NCBI RefSeq assembly: GCF_003386095.1
Contig: NZ_QREG01000015.1
Location: forward strand, 1-41,566
DNA from: Marinoscillum furvescens DSM 4134
Lineage (GTDB): Bacteria; Bacteroidota; Bacteroidia; Cytophagales; Cyclobacteriaceae
DNA: 41,566 nt
Direction: 5' to 3'
The notes beneath the pieces are model-generated. The model was not told the DNA's origin. It saw nothing but the letters and a program-made list of their open reading frames with translations, and searched no databases. Position numbers and translations under genes: made by a program. The first letter of the stretch is position 1. Each line of letters begins with the position of its first letter. Positions 1-7,236 of the stretch are shown one piece after another.

Positions 1-212
1 TTTGACGTATAAACACGCCTACAAATTACGCTGGGTCAGTCACTTTTCAAGTAAAAACCTTACTCAAAAGCCAGAAACACACTTTTTAGTATGAAGCCGT
101 TATTGTGTGCGGAAGACAGGAAAATGGGTGTAGAGCTGGAATTCTATACCTTTTTTCAATTGATCAGATAAGGTGTAAAGGCAGCGCGACAGTCCGAAAT
201 ACACAGCTCCGT
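1..212. other. left edge, no gene seen
   Basis: The stretch downstream of smc up to the window edge holds no credible coding sequence. A weak imperfect inverted repeat around 150-180 (ATACC...GGTGT) could be part of an smc terminator, but the pairing is poor and I do not call it. Otherwise I see nothing here. Confidence 0.5.
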
Positions 213-3200
213 CTATGCCAACTCTCGCAAGTCTACAGGCACTACGCGGGACACGCCCTGCTCGATCATGGTAATGCCATAGATCACGTCGGTGCTCGCC
301 ATCGTACGCTTGTTGTGCGTCACGATGATAAACTGTGACTCCTTGCTGAACTGACGGATGATTTGGTTGAACTTATCAATGTTGGCATCATCCAGCGGGG
401 CATCTACCTCATCAAAAATACAGAACGGTGCCGGCTTGAGTAGGTAGATCGCAAACAGGAGGGAAGTAGCCGTCAGGGTCTTTTCACCACCTGAGAGCTG
501 GTTGATCGTCAGCGGTCGTTTGCCTTTTGGCTTGGCCATGATCTCGATAGAGGAGTCTAGCGGGCTGTCTGGGTCGGTCAGTTTGAGCTCACAGTCGTCT
601 TCCTCGGTAAAGAGCGTGCGGAAGACCTTCATGAAGTTCTCCCTGATTTTCTCAAAAGCTTCGAGGAAGGTAACACGCGCCACTTCATCAATCTCGCTGA
701 TGGTAGCCATGAGCGATTCTTTGGCTTTAAGGAGGTCTTCTTTCTGTGCTGCAATAAAGTCGTGGCGCTCTTTGATTTCCTCATAGGCTTCCATGGCCAT
801 CGGGTTGATGGGGCCCATGTTGTCGATGCGGTTTTTGAGCTTGTCTACGCGCTCGCGCAGCTCCTCTTGCGGCTTGTCCAGCATCTCCTCATCTTCGAAG
901 GCCTCTATCTGGTTGAGGTCCAGGTTAAACTCCACCGAAAGCCGGTCTTTGATGGAGTTGAGCTGCATTTTGGTTTCATTGAGTTTGTTTTGCCACTCCA
1001 TGAGTACCTGGCTGGCAGAGTCCTGCATGCGCTGGAGTTCACGGAGGGCCTTTTCGTCCTCGTCGATATTGCCACGCACTTCGTAGTAAGCTTTTTCTGC
1101 TTCGTTTACGCCAGCTTCGATAGACTCTTTTTCCTCGTACATTTCCACCAGGTCGTCATCGCTTTCTTCAGACTTTTTCACCAGGTCGTTGAGGTCCTGC
1201 GTGGCTTTTTGGAGCTCTTCGGTATTTTGCTCTATGCGGGCAGCGCTGCTTACATACGCCTCGTCTTTGTAGCTGATCTCTTGCTTGATGCTGTTGATCT
1301 TGTTTTGCTGGCGGTGGTAGAGCACGTTTTGCTCATTGTATGCCGATGACTTTTGGGTCAGTAGCTCGTTGAGCTCATTGAGTTCTTCGCGCTGATTGGT
1401 CACCTGTAGCTCCAGCTCGCTCAGTAGCGCGGTAGAGTTTTCGTATTCCGGCCGGAGTGCTTCCAGTTCGTCGGTGAGTTCCTGGATGCGGTCTTCTATG
1501 TCTTCACGCTTGGTTTCTGCATTGCTGAGCAGCTCGGTGTACTGCTGCTGCTTGGTTTGCAGCGACACATACTTTTCGTTTACCTGGCTGATTTCCTGCT
1601 GCAGCTCCTCTAGCAGTGACGACTGTGTAGACTGCTTTAGCTGCTCGATTTCTGCCTGCTGCTGGTTGAGGTTCGTTTTGGCCTTTTCCTGTTTTTTGGT
1701 AAGGTCCTTGATGGTTTCAGCCAATTTTTCCAGGTTTTTGGCACGGCCGATTCTTTTACCTTCAAAGAGTCCTACAGATCCACCCGATACGGCATACTGA
1801 CGCTGCGTTACCTGCCCGCTTTTGGAGACAAATACTATGTCCTCAGAAGGTGCTGCAGGTAGCTCGTTTTCGTAGATATACACATTGTCTAGCAGGTGGG
1901 CGATGAGCTTTTTGTAGCGCTCGTCATACTCTACCACTTCGGTGGCAGGCTGGGCGTTGGCAAACATGTGTGGAGCACGCGCCGAGTAGCCTTCTAGTTT
2001 GTCCAGGATGAAAAAGTGTGCCCTACCACGGCTGGCATCGCTGAGCAGGTTTACGGCTTTGAGGGCGTCTGTATGGCTGTCTACCACGTAGTAGTTCATA
2101 AAGGGCTCTAGGAAATTTTCGATAGCGATGCGGTACTCCTCCGGACAGGCAATCACATCGGATAGGAGGGGAGCATCCTGCCATTGCTTACTCTTCTTCA
2201 AAAACTTGATGGCCTCCGGGAATCCTTCCAGACTGTCTACCAGCGACTTGGTGAGGTTGTATTCGTTTTGTTTGCTGTCTAGCTTTCGGTTGACCTGGGT
2301 AAGTTCTTCGCGGATCAGGTCAATGCGCTGTTGCGAAGCTTCTATTTTATCTTTGAGGGCGGTTTCCTGTGCTTTTAGTTTTTGATATTCTTCAGTTTTC
2401 AGTTCCTTTTCACGGGTGATTTCCTCCAGCTTTTGGTCAAAGTCTTTGAGGCTTTCGCTCTGCACACTGGTGTCCTCACGCGACTTGGTAAGCTCGCTCT
2501 GGAGGGTGCGAACCTGCACTTCTTTGATCTCTAGATCTTTGCCTATTTGGTAGACCTGCTCGCGCTTGGTGTTGTACTGCTGGTTGGTTTCGTTGAGGAT
2601 CTCCTGCGCTTCGTGTGTCTTGTTCTTCTGTAGCTGATAGTCTTCCTGGAGCTCTTCTAGTTTTTGACTGATGTCAGAAAGCAGCTGCTGGGCATTGTCG
2701 CGCTCCTTATCGAGGCTTTGTAGGGAGAACTGTGCGCGCTCGTTGCTTTGCTTGTCCTGCGAGATTTGCTCTTGCAGTTTGTCTATTTTGTCCTGAAGGT
2801 AGCGCTGGCGCTCGTTTTTGATTTTCTTTTCGCTTTCGTAATTGCGAATTTTTGTCACGTGCTCATTGAGCGTTTTTTGGCGTGATGCCAAAAGCTTTTC
2901 ACTGCTAATGAGCTCTGCTTTGGTTTTTTCTACTACGGCTTCCTTCTCTGCTAGCTGTGCTTTTAGGGCATTTTTACGATCGCTTTCCTGCTCTATTTGC
3001 TTTTCGATCTCCTTGAAAGCCTTGTTTTGATCATCGATGGATTTTTTGGCCAGTGCCACACTGTACTTCTTGTACTCCTCTTTGATCTCATAGTATTTCT
3101 TAGCCTGGCGCGCTTGCTTTTCCAGTGACTTTAGGTTTTTCTCTATCTCAAACAGCAGGTCTTCTACCCGGTCCAGGTCGGCATCCGTATCACTCAGCTT

Positions 3201-3737
3201 GCGCAGCGTTTCCTTCTTACGGATTTTAAACTTGCTGATTCCTGCGGCTTCTTCAAACAATGCCCGTCGGGAGTTGTCCTTGTCGTTGAGCAGGTCGTCC
3301 ACCATTTTCAACTCTATGATGGCATAGGTATTGGAGGCGATCCCTGTGTCCAGAAAAAGGTCCTTGATGTCTTTGAGTCGGCAGGGGACACCATTGAGCA
3401 GGTATTCACTTTCGCCCGAGCGAAAATACCTACGCGTAATGGTTACCTGGCTATACTCTGTTGGGATGAGGTTTTTGGTGTTGTTAAAAGTCAGCGAAAC
3501 TTCTGCCAGCTGTGTGGCCTTTCGAGCTTTGGTGCCATTGAAAATGACGTTTTCCATCTTGTCGGACCGGAGCACTCGCGTTTTTTGTTCGCCCAGTACC
3601 CAGCGGATAGAGTCTACCACGTTAGATTTGCCGCATCCGTTGGGGCCCACGATGCCCGTGATACCCTCATCGAAATTTATGGTAACTTTATCAGCAAAAC
3701 TTTTAAAGCCTTTGATTTCTAAACGTGTTAACTGCAT
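213..3737 (-). CDS. smc: chromosome segregation ATPase SMC
   Basis: Condensin-type SMC ATPase that compacts and segregates the nucleoid with the ScpA/ScpB partners (not in this window). At 1174 aa it has the usual bacterial SMC length. The N-terminal ABC head carries the Walker A motif GPNGCGKS at about residues 31-38. Long charged coiled coils follow at about 170-500 and 680-1010, with the globular hinge between them at about 510-675. The C-terminal head has the signature LSGGEK at 1081-1086 and Walker B FCIFDE at 1105-1110. The start is ATG with the typical N-terminus MQLTRLEIKGFKSF. A TAAATTTG box (3773-3780, minus strand) fits the Bacteroidetes -7 element 36 nt upstream, but no clear -33 element was found. 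The gene is divergent from the small gene at 3809. Several plus-strand open frames inside it are shadows. Confidence 0.98.
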   Translation of the reverse strand: MQLTRLEIKGFKSFADKVTINFDEGITGIVGPNGCGKSNVVDSIRWVLGEQKTRVLRSDKMENVIFNGTKARKATQLAEVSLTFNNTKNLIPTEYSQVTITRRYFRSGESEYLLNGVPCRLKDIKDLFLDTGIASNTYAIIELKMVDDLLNDKDNSRRALFEEAAGISKFKIRKKETLRKLSDTDADLDRVEDLLFEIEKNLKSLEKQARQAKKYYEIKEEYKKYSVALAKKSIDDQNKAFKEIEKQIEQESDRKNALKAQLAEKEAVVEKTKAELISSEKLLASRQKTLNEHVTKIRNYESEKKIKNERQRYLQDKIDKLQEQISQDKQSNERAQFSLQSLDKERDNAQQLLSDISQKLEELQEDYQLQKNKTHEAQEILNETNQQYNTKREQVYQIGKDLEIKEVQVRTLQSELTKSREDTSVQSESLKDFDQKLEEITREKELKTEEYQKLKAQETALKDKIEASQQRIDLIREELTQVNRKLDSKQNEYNLTKSLVDSLEGFPEAIKFLKKSKQWQDAPLLSDVIACPEEYRIAIENFLEPFMNYYVVDSHTDALKAVNLLSDASRGRAHFFILDKLEGYSARAPHMFANAQPATEVVEYDERYKKLIAHLLDNVYIYENELPAAPSEDIVFVSKSGQVTQRQYAVSGGSVGLFEGKRIGRAKNLEKLAETIKDLTKKQEKAKTNLNQQQAEIEQLKQSTQSSLLEELQQEISQVNEKYVSLQTKQQQYTELLSNAETKREDIEDRIQELTDELEALRPEYENSTALLSELELQVTNQREELNELNELLTQKSSAYNEQNVLYHRQQNKINSIKQEISYKDEAYVSSAARIEQNTEELQKATQDLNDLVKKSEESDDDLVEMYEEKESIEAGVNEAEKAYYEVRGNIDEDEKALRELQRMQDSASQVLMEWQNKLNETKMQLNSIKDRLSVEFNLDLNQIEAFEDEEMLDKPQEELRERVDKLKNRIDNMGPINPMAMEAYEEIKERHDFIAAQKEDLLKAKESLMATISEIDEVARVTFLEAFEKIRENFMKVFRTLFTEEDDCELKLTDPDSPLDSSIEIMAKPKGKRPLTINQLSGGEKTLTATSLLFAIYLLKPAPFCIFDEVDAPLDDANIDKFNQIIRQFSKESQFIIVTHNKRTMASTDVIYGITMIEQGVSRVVPVDLRELA

Positions 3738-3808
3738 GTAAGCCCGAGTAATTTGGTCTCGAAAGAAGCTAACAAATTTAGAATTAAATTTATATTTTAC
3801 TACTGGAC

Positions 3809-4339
3809 ATGGACGATATTCAATTTTGGTTATACCTCGTTTTTGGGGCGATCTACTTTATCACGCGTAGCCTCAAGAAAAAGAATCCTCCGCAGCCTAA
3901 ATCCAGGCCGCAGCAGCAGACGGATGAATCTACGCAACGCCGCAACCGACCGGTGACTTTTGAAGAATTACTTCAGGAGTTTACCGAAGGGAAGAGCACG
4001 CCTAAAGAAGAAGAAAAGCCCGAACCTGTAGAAGCTACACAGGTGGTAAAAGAGCGCAAGTGGCAGGAGGAAAACCGGCCAAAAGAGTACGAAGAGGGTA
4101 AAACGCGTCGTTTTTCTGATGAGGAAAGCCGCAAGGTATATGAAGAGTCGATCAAACGTGCCGAAGGAACGGAGCTGGAGTTTAAACGCGACGAGCATTT
4201 CCAGTCTAAGCTAAAAAGCCGTGCCAAGCGGGAGTCGGAAAGTAACGAAGTGGCGGCTGATGTGCTGGCCATGCTGCAGGATCAGGACCAGGCCAAGCGA
4301 GCTGTGGTGCTGAGTGAAATTCTTAATCGGAAATATTAA
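3809..4339 (+). CDS. hypothetical membrane-anchored charged protein
   Basis: Protein of 176 aa that I do not recognise as a named family. It begins with one hydrophobic segment (about residues 5-20, FWLYLVFGAIYFITR). A basic, proline- and glutamine-rich linker and a very charged Glu/Lys/Arg-rich region (about 45-150) follow. It ends in a short predicted helix containing VAADVLAMLQDQDQAKRAV, a segment that ends many Bacteroidetes proteins of this kind. The layout suggests a cytoplasmic charged tail tethered to the inner membrane. It is divergent from smc with a 71-bp gap and is followed by a hairpin terminator, so it is probably monocistronic. Function unknown. A link to smc is suggested only by adjacency. 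Confidence 0.8.
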   Translation: MDDIQFWLYLVFGAIYFITRSLKKKNPPQPKSRPQQQTDESTQRRNRPVTFEELLQEFTEGKSTPKEEEKPEPVEATQVVKERKWQEENRPKEYEEGKTRRFSDEESRKVYEESIKRAEGTELEFKRDEHFQSKLKSRAKRESESNEVAADVLAMLQDQDQAKRAVVLSEILNRKY

Positions 4340-4350
4340 AAAAATAAAGA

Positions 4351-4387
4351 CGCCCGTTTTTGGTCTACCATAAACCGATAACGAGCG
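4351..4387. terminator. hairpin between convergent genes
   Basis: CGCCCGTT (4351-4358) pairs with AACGAGCG (4380-4387) with one G-T pair, and an inner GGT/ACC adds to the stem. The A-rich stretch at 4337-4348 would give a T-tract on the minus strand, and TTTTT lies inside the loop side on the plus strand. It lies between the ends of the convergent genes at 3809 and 4427, so it could serve both. Confidence 0.5.
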
Positions 4388-4426
4388 CCTTTGAGTATTT
4401 AGTCGATGTGCGAAGTGTAAACCCTG

Positions 4427-5035
4427 TCAGGGCAATTCTGTGATTCGCAGGTTTTTCCAGTATACTTTGATACCTCCACCGTCATGAATCTGCAATGCGA
4501 TGCTGCCAGTGGCATTGCCTATTTTTTCATCTTGTAGGGTGATCATCTCTTTGCCATTGAGCCAGGTAGTGAGCTTGTCGTCCACCACACGGATTTTCAT
4601 CGTGTTCCACTTCCCAAATTTCAAGGCCTTGTCTTTAGCCGGGTCGGGCTTGATGAGCCATCCGCGTCCGTAGGATTCGTAGATGCCACCTGTACTTTTG
4701 CCAGGAGGTGCTACTTCCGCTTGCCACCCGGTGATTTTAGTTCCCTCTATGCTAGACCTAAAGAATACACCACTGTTGCCGTTGGCTTCCTGCTTGAAGT
4801 CTACCGTCAGCTCAAAGTTTTTGTAGCTTTTGTCGGTGGCGAGGTAGCCGTACTGCTCATCAGGACCACTTTCTGCTACCAGCAGTCCATCCTCTACGTA
4901 CCATTTTTCGGTGCCATAGATGGTCCAGCCAGTGAGATCTTTGCCATTGAAAAGGTCCTTTTGGCCAAAGGTCAGGGTGCTTGCCAGTAGCGCAGCGACA
5001 GCAAAAAGTGATTTTAGGTATTTCAAAGAAGTCAT
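4427..5035 (-). CDS. secreted DUF1080 (3-keto-disaccharide hydrolase-like) protein
   Basis: Protein of 202 aa with a signal peptide (about 1-25, ending LTFGQ) and then one DUF1080/PF06439 domain with a concanavalin-like jelly-roll fold. Family hallmarks are LFNGKDLTGW at the start of the mature protein, NSGVFFRS in the middle, WNTMKIRV and the final VYWKNLRI strand. Members of this family have been linked to hydrolysis of 3-keto-glycosides. It overlaps the preceding DUF1080 gene by 4 nt (ATGA at 5032-5035), so the two are translationally coupled. No lipobox cysteine is seen, so it is probably soluble in the periplasm. Substrate unknown. Confidence 0.88.
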   Translation of the reverse strand: MTSLKYLKSLFAVAALLASTLTFGQKDLFNGKDLTGWTIYGTEKWYVEDGLLVAESGPDEQYGYLATDKSYKNFELTVDFKQEANGNSGVFFRSSIEGTKITGWQAEVAPPGKSTGGIYESYGRGWLIKPDPAKDKALKFGKWNTMKIRVVDDKLTTWLNGKEMITLQDEKIGNATGSIALQIHDGGGIKVYWKNLRITELP

Positions 5036-5766
5036 AGTTTTTTGATTTTGATGTTTTTAAACCAGATTTCACTGCCGTGATCCTGTAGGCCTATAAGGCC
5101 GCTTTTGGCTTTGCCATAGTCAGGATACTGATCCCATTTGCCAGAGTTGCGTCTTGCGAGCCAGTCGTCAGACCAGGGGTCAAACTCCACTACTTTTTTG
5201 CCATTGAGCCAGTACTGCGCCAGGTCTTCGGTAAAGAGGATGCGGCTGGTGTTCCAGGTGCCTGCAGGTTTTACCACCTTCTGGGTAGTGTCGGCAGGAT
5301 ACATGGCATAGTCTGCGCCGAGCTTCTGCCAGTCCTCCAGCGGAGCAGGGAAGCCTATATCATCCAGCACCTGATATTCAGGTGCATTTTCGTAGGGAGC
5401 TTTGTATTGCTCGCCTTCCAGCACGTGGTAAAAAATGCCACTGTTGCCACCTTCACTGATTTTCCATTCCAGTGTGAGGTCGAAGTTGTCAAATGTTTCG
5501 ACACCGTATACGATATCCCCTCCGATATCCCCACCTTGTCCTAGCGATTTGAGGGTGCCGTCTTCGATTACCCAGTTGGCAGGGAGTACGTCCATGTTGT
5601 AGCCTCGCCAGCCATCCGTGCTGCTGCCATCAAAAAGTATGATCCACTCCTCGGCTTTGCTGGTGGTAGCTGGCGGCTCTTCCGTAGCAGCTTTCTTTTC
5701 GCTGCCTCCGCACGCAGCCAATACAGCGGCGGTGAGTATGAGTATTGATTTAAAAATAGTTTTCAT
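5032..5766 (-). CDS. DUF1080 lipoprotein (3-keto-disaccharide hydrolase-like)
   Basis: Protein of 244 aa. The N-terminal lipobox LAAC places the lipidated cysteine at residue 19, followed by GG and a Ser/Thr/Glu/Pro linker. The DUF1080 domain (about 40-244) starts with ILFDGSSTDGWRGY and includes NSGIFYHV and the terminal strand IWFKNIKIKKL. It is clearly longer than its downstream paralogue, with an extra segment around EYQVLDDIGFPAP. The gap to the upstream oxidoreductase gene is only 13 nt and it overlaps the downstream paralogue by 4 nt, so the three genes form one operon. I infer a membrane-anchored 3-keto-glycoside hydrolase acting on the product of the oxidoreductase. The chemistry is not proven by sequence. 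Confidence 0.88.
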   Translation of the reverse strand: MKTIFKSILILTAAVLAACGGSEKKAATEEPPATTSKAEEWIILFDGSSTDGWRGYNMDVLPANWVIEDGTLKSLGQGGDIGGDIVYGVETFDNFDLTLEWKISEGGNSGIFYHVLEGEQYKAPYENAPEYQVLDDIGFPAPLEDWQKLGADYAMYPADTTQKVVKPAGTWNTSRILFTEDLAQYWLNGKKVVEFDPWSDDWLARRNSGKWDQYPDYGKAKSGLIGLQDHGSEIWFKNIKIKKL

Positions 5767-5779
5767 AGATGTGGTATGG

Positions 5780-7132
5780 TTAAGAATTGATGATTTTCAT
5801 GGCTACCGGATCCCAGTCAATGAAGCGATTTTCGCGGTAGCTGTCGTTGCATAGGAGGGCAGGGGCGCATGCGCGAAAGCCAAAAACAGGGTCTTCCGCC
5901 ACCTGACCACCTGTTCGGATGGCATGGAGAAAGTTGGCATGGTGATCGTAGTGAGCCCCTTTATATCCATCCTCTGCTTTGTAGACCGTTTCCCTGGGAG
6001 GAAGCATTTTCTTGCGTCCTTCATAGGCTACACCTTCTGCAGCTTTTGCTTTCGCAAAAGGATCATCGGAGGAGTTGTTGTTACGCTTGAGCACTACTTC
6101 GCGCCATTTTACATCCATGCTGCCTTCGCTACCTACCAGTTTGAGGTAAGTAGACCCGCTGGTGCCATCTACGAAATTGCAGCGCAGCGACAGGTTAAAG
6201 GCGGGGTGCGCCTCAGCTTCGGGGTACTGAAACATGCCAAGCAGGACATCAGGTACTTCGCGCCCGTCTTTCCAGTAGCGCAGGCCTCCCATGGCACTGA
6301 CACGGTTGGGGCCGTAGCTCTGCGTGATGAAGTGTAGGCTGCTAAAAAGGTGGACAAAAAGGTCTCCTGACATGCCCGTACCATAATCGGTATAGTTTCT
6401 CCAGCGGAAGAAACGCGTGGCATCAAAGGGTCTTTTGGTAGTGTTGCTCACAAAGCGGTTCCAGCTTACGGTCTTTTTTGAGGCGTCTTCCGGAATGTGG
6501 TATTGCCAGGCGCCTATAGGAGAATGCCTTGCCCAGAATCCTTCGGCGTAGTTGAGCGCGCCGATGGCGCCACTGGCGAGCAGTTCTTGTGCTTTTTCAT
6601 TGCCCAGTGAGCTCATGCCCTGGCTGCCTACCATAAATACTACACCGGTTTTCTTCCAGGTATTGATCAGCTCGTGTCCTTCGGCCACACTATGCACCAT
6701 GGGCTTTTCGCAGTATACATGCTTGCCGGCATTCATGGCGTCTATGGCTATTTGCTTGTGCCAGTGATCGGGGGTAGCTATGATCACAGCATCCACTTCT
6801 TTGCTGGCCAGCACTTTTTTATAATCGTCTGTGGTCATGATGTCATCACCCCAGCGCTCTTGAGCATCAGCTAGTCTGCCTGTATACAGGTCACAAACGG
6901 CTGTGAGTTTTACACCTTCGTGCTTGAGGGCCGTTTTGGCATTTTCCACGCCCATGCCTCCGGCACCTATCAGCGCAAGACGTATGGTGTCACCAGTGCT
7001 GCGAAACAAGTTTCGGCTTAGCTGAACCGATTGTATTTTCTCAGAAGAGAATGCAGGTATGGCTGCTAGTGAGGCGGTGGCGAGACCGGCTTTTTTGATA
7101 AACCCTCTCCGGGTTTTTTGGGTGTCTTTCAT
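5780..7132 (-). CDS. secreted Gfo/Idh/MocA family oxidoreductase
   Basis: NAD(P)-dependent sugar oxidoreductase family, 450 aa from the chosen ATG at 7132. The frame stays open 61 codons further upstream, but that stretch runs through the operator-like repeats and looks unlike a protein. The chosen N-terminus KTRRGFIKKAGLATASLAA is a twin-arginine (Tat) signal, as in many Bacteroidetes members exported with bound cofactor. The Rossmann motif is GAGGMG at residues 56-61 and the family EKP motif is at 142-144 (YCEKPMVHS). It is the first gene of an operon with two DUF1080 genes. Such an enzyme could oxidise a glycoside at C3 so that the DUF1080 partners can cleave it. That role is inference from the neighbourhood. 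Confidence 0.93.
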   Translation of the reverse strand: MKDTQKTRRGFIKKAGLATASLAAIPAFSSEKIQSVQLSRNLFRSTGDTIRLALIGAGGMGVENAKTALKHEGVKLTAVCDLYTGRLADAQERWGDDIMTTDDYKKVLASKEVDAVIIATPDHWHKQIAIDAMNAGKHVYCEKPMVHSVAEGHELINTWKKTGVVFMVGSQGMSSLGNEKAQELLASGAIGALNYAEGFWARHSPIGAWQYHIPEDASKKTVSWNRFVSNTTKRPFDATRFFRWRNYTDYGTGMSGDLFVHLFSSLHFITQSYGPNRVSAMGGLRYWKDGREVPDVLLGMFQYPEAEAHPAFNLSLRCNFVDGTSGSTYLKLVGSEGSMDVKWREVVLKRNNNSSDDPFAKAKAAEGVAYEGRKKMLPPRETVYKAEDGYKGAHYDHHANFLHAIRTGGQVAEDPVFGFRACAPALLCNDSYRENRFIDWDPVAMKIINS

Positions 7133-7184
7133 AGTAAGTGCGTTTATAAAAAAATCAATGAAATATGCTCCCAAGGTAGCTGTA

Positions 7185-7221
7185 GGGGCATAACGCGAGG
7201 GGTAACACCAGGGGTAACACC
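7185..7221 (-). promoter_or_regulatory. tandem direct repeats upstream of oxidoreductase operon
   Basis: Two exact 11-bp copies, GGGGTAACACC at 7199-7209 and 7211-7221 (period 12), follow a looser third copy GGGGCATAACG at 7185-7195. On the coding strand they read GGTGTTACCCC. They sit 53-89 nt upstream of the oxidoreductase ATG and directly after the stop of the SARP-like regulator gene. SARP regulators are known to bind short direct repeats near promoters, so these are a plausible operator. Binding is not shown. Confidence 0.5.
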
Positions 7222-7236
7222 GAAAAAAAAGTAAAA

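Noticed and set aside
762-1349. 195-codon plus-strand open frame inside smc
   Set aside because: Antisense shadow of the coiled-coil coding sequence; it has leucine/valine-rich low complexity and no signal.
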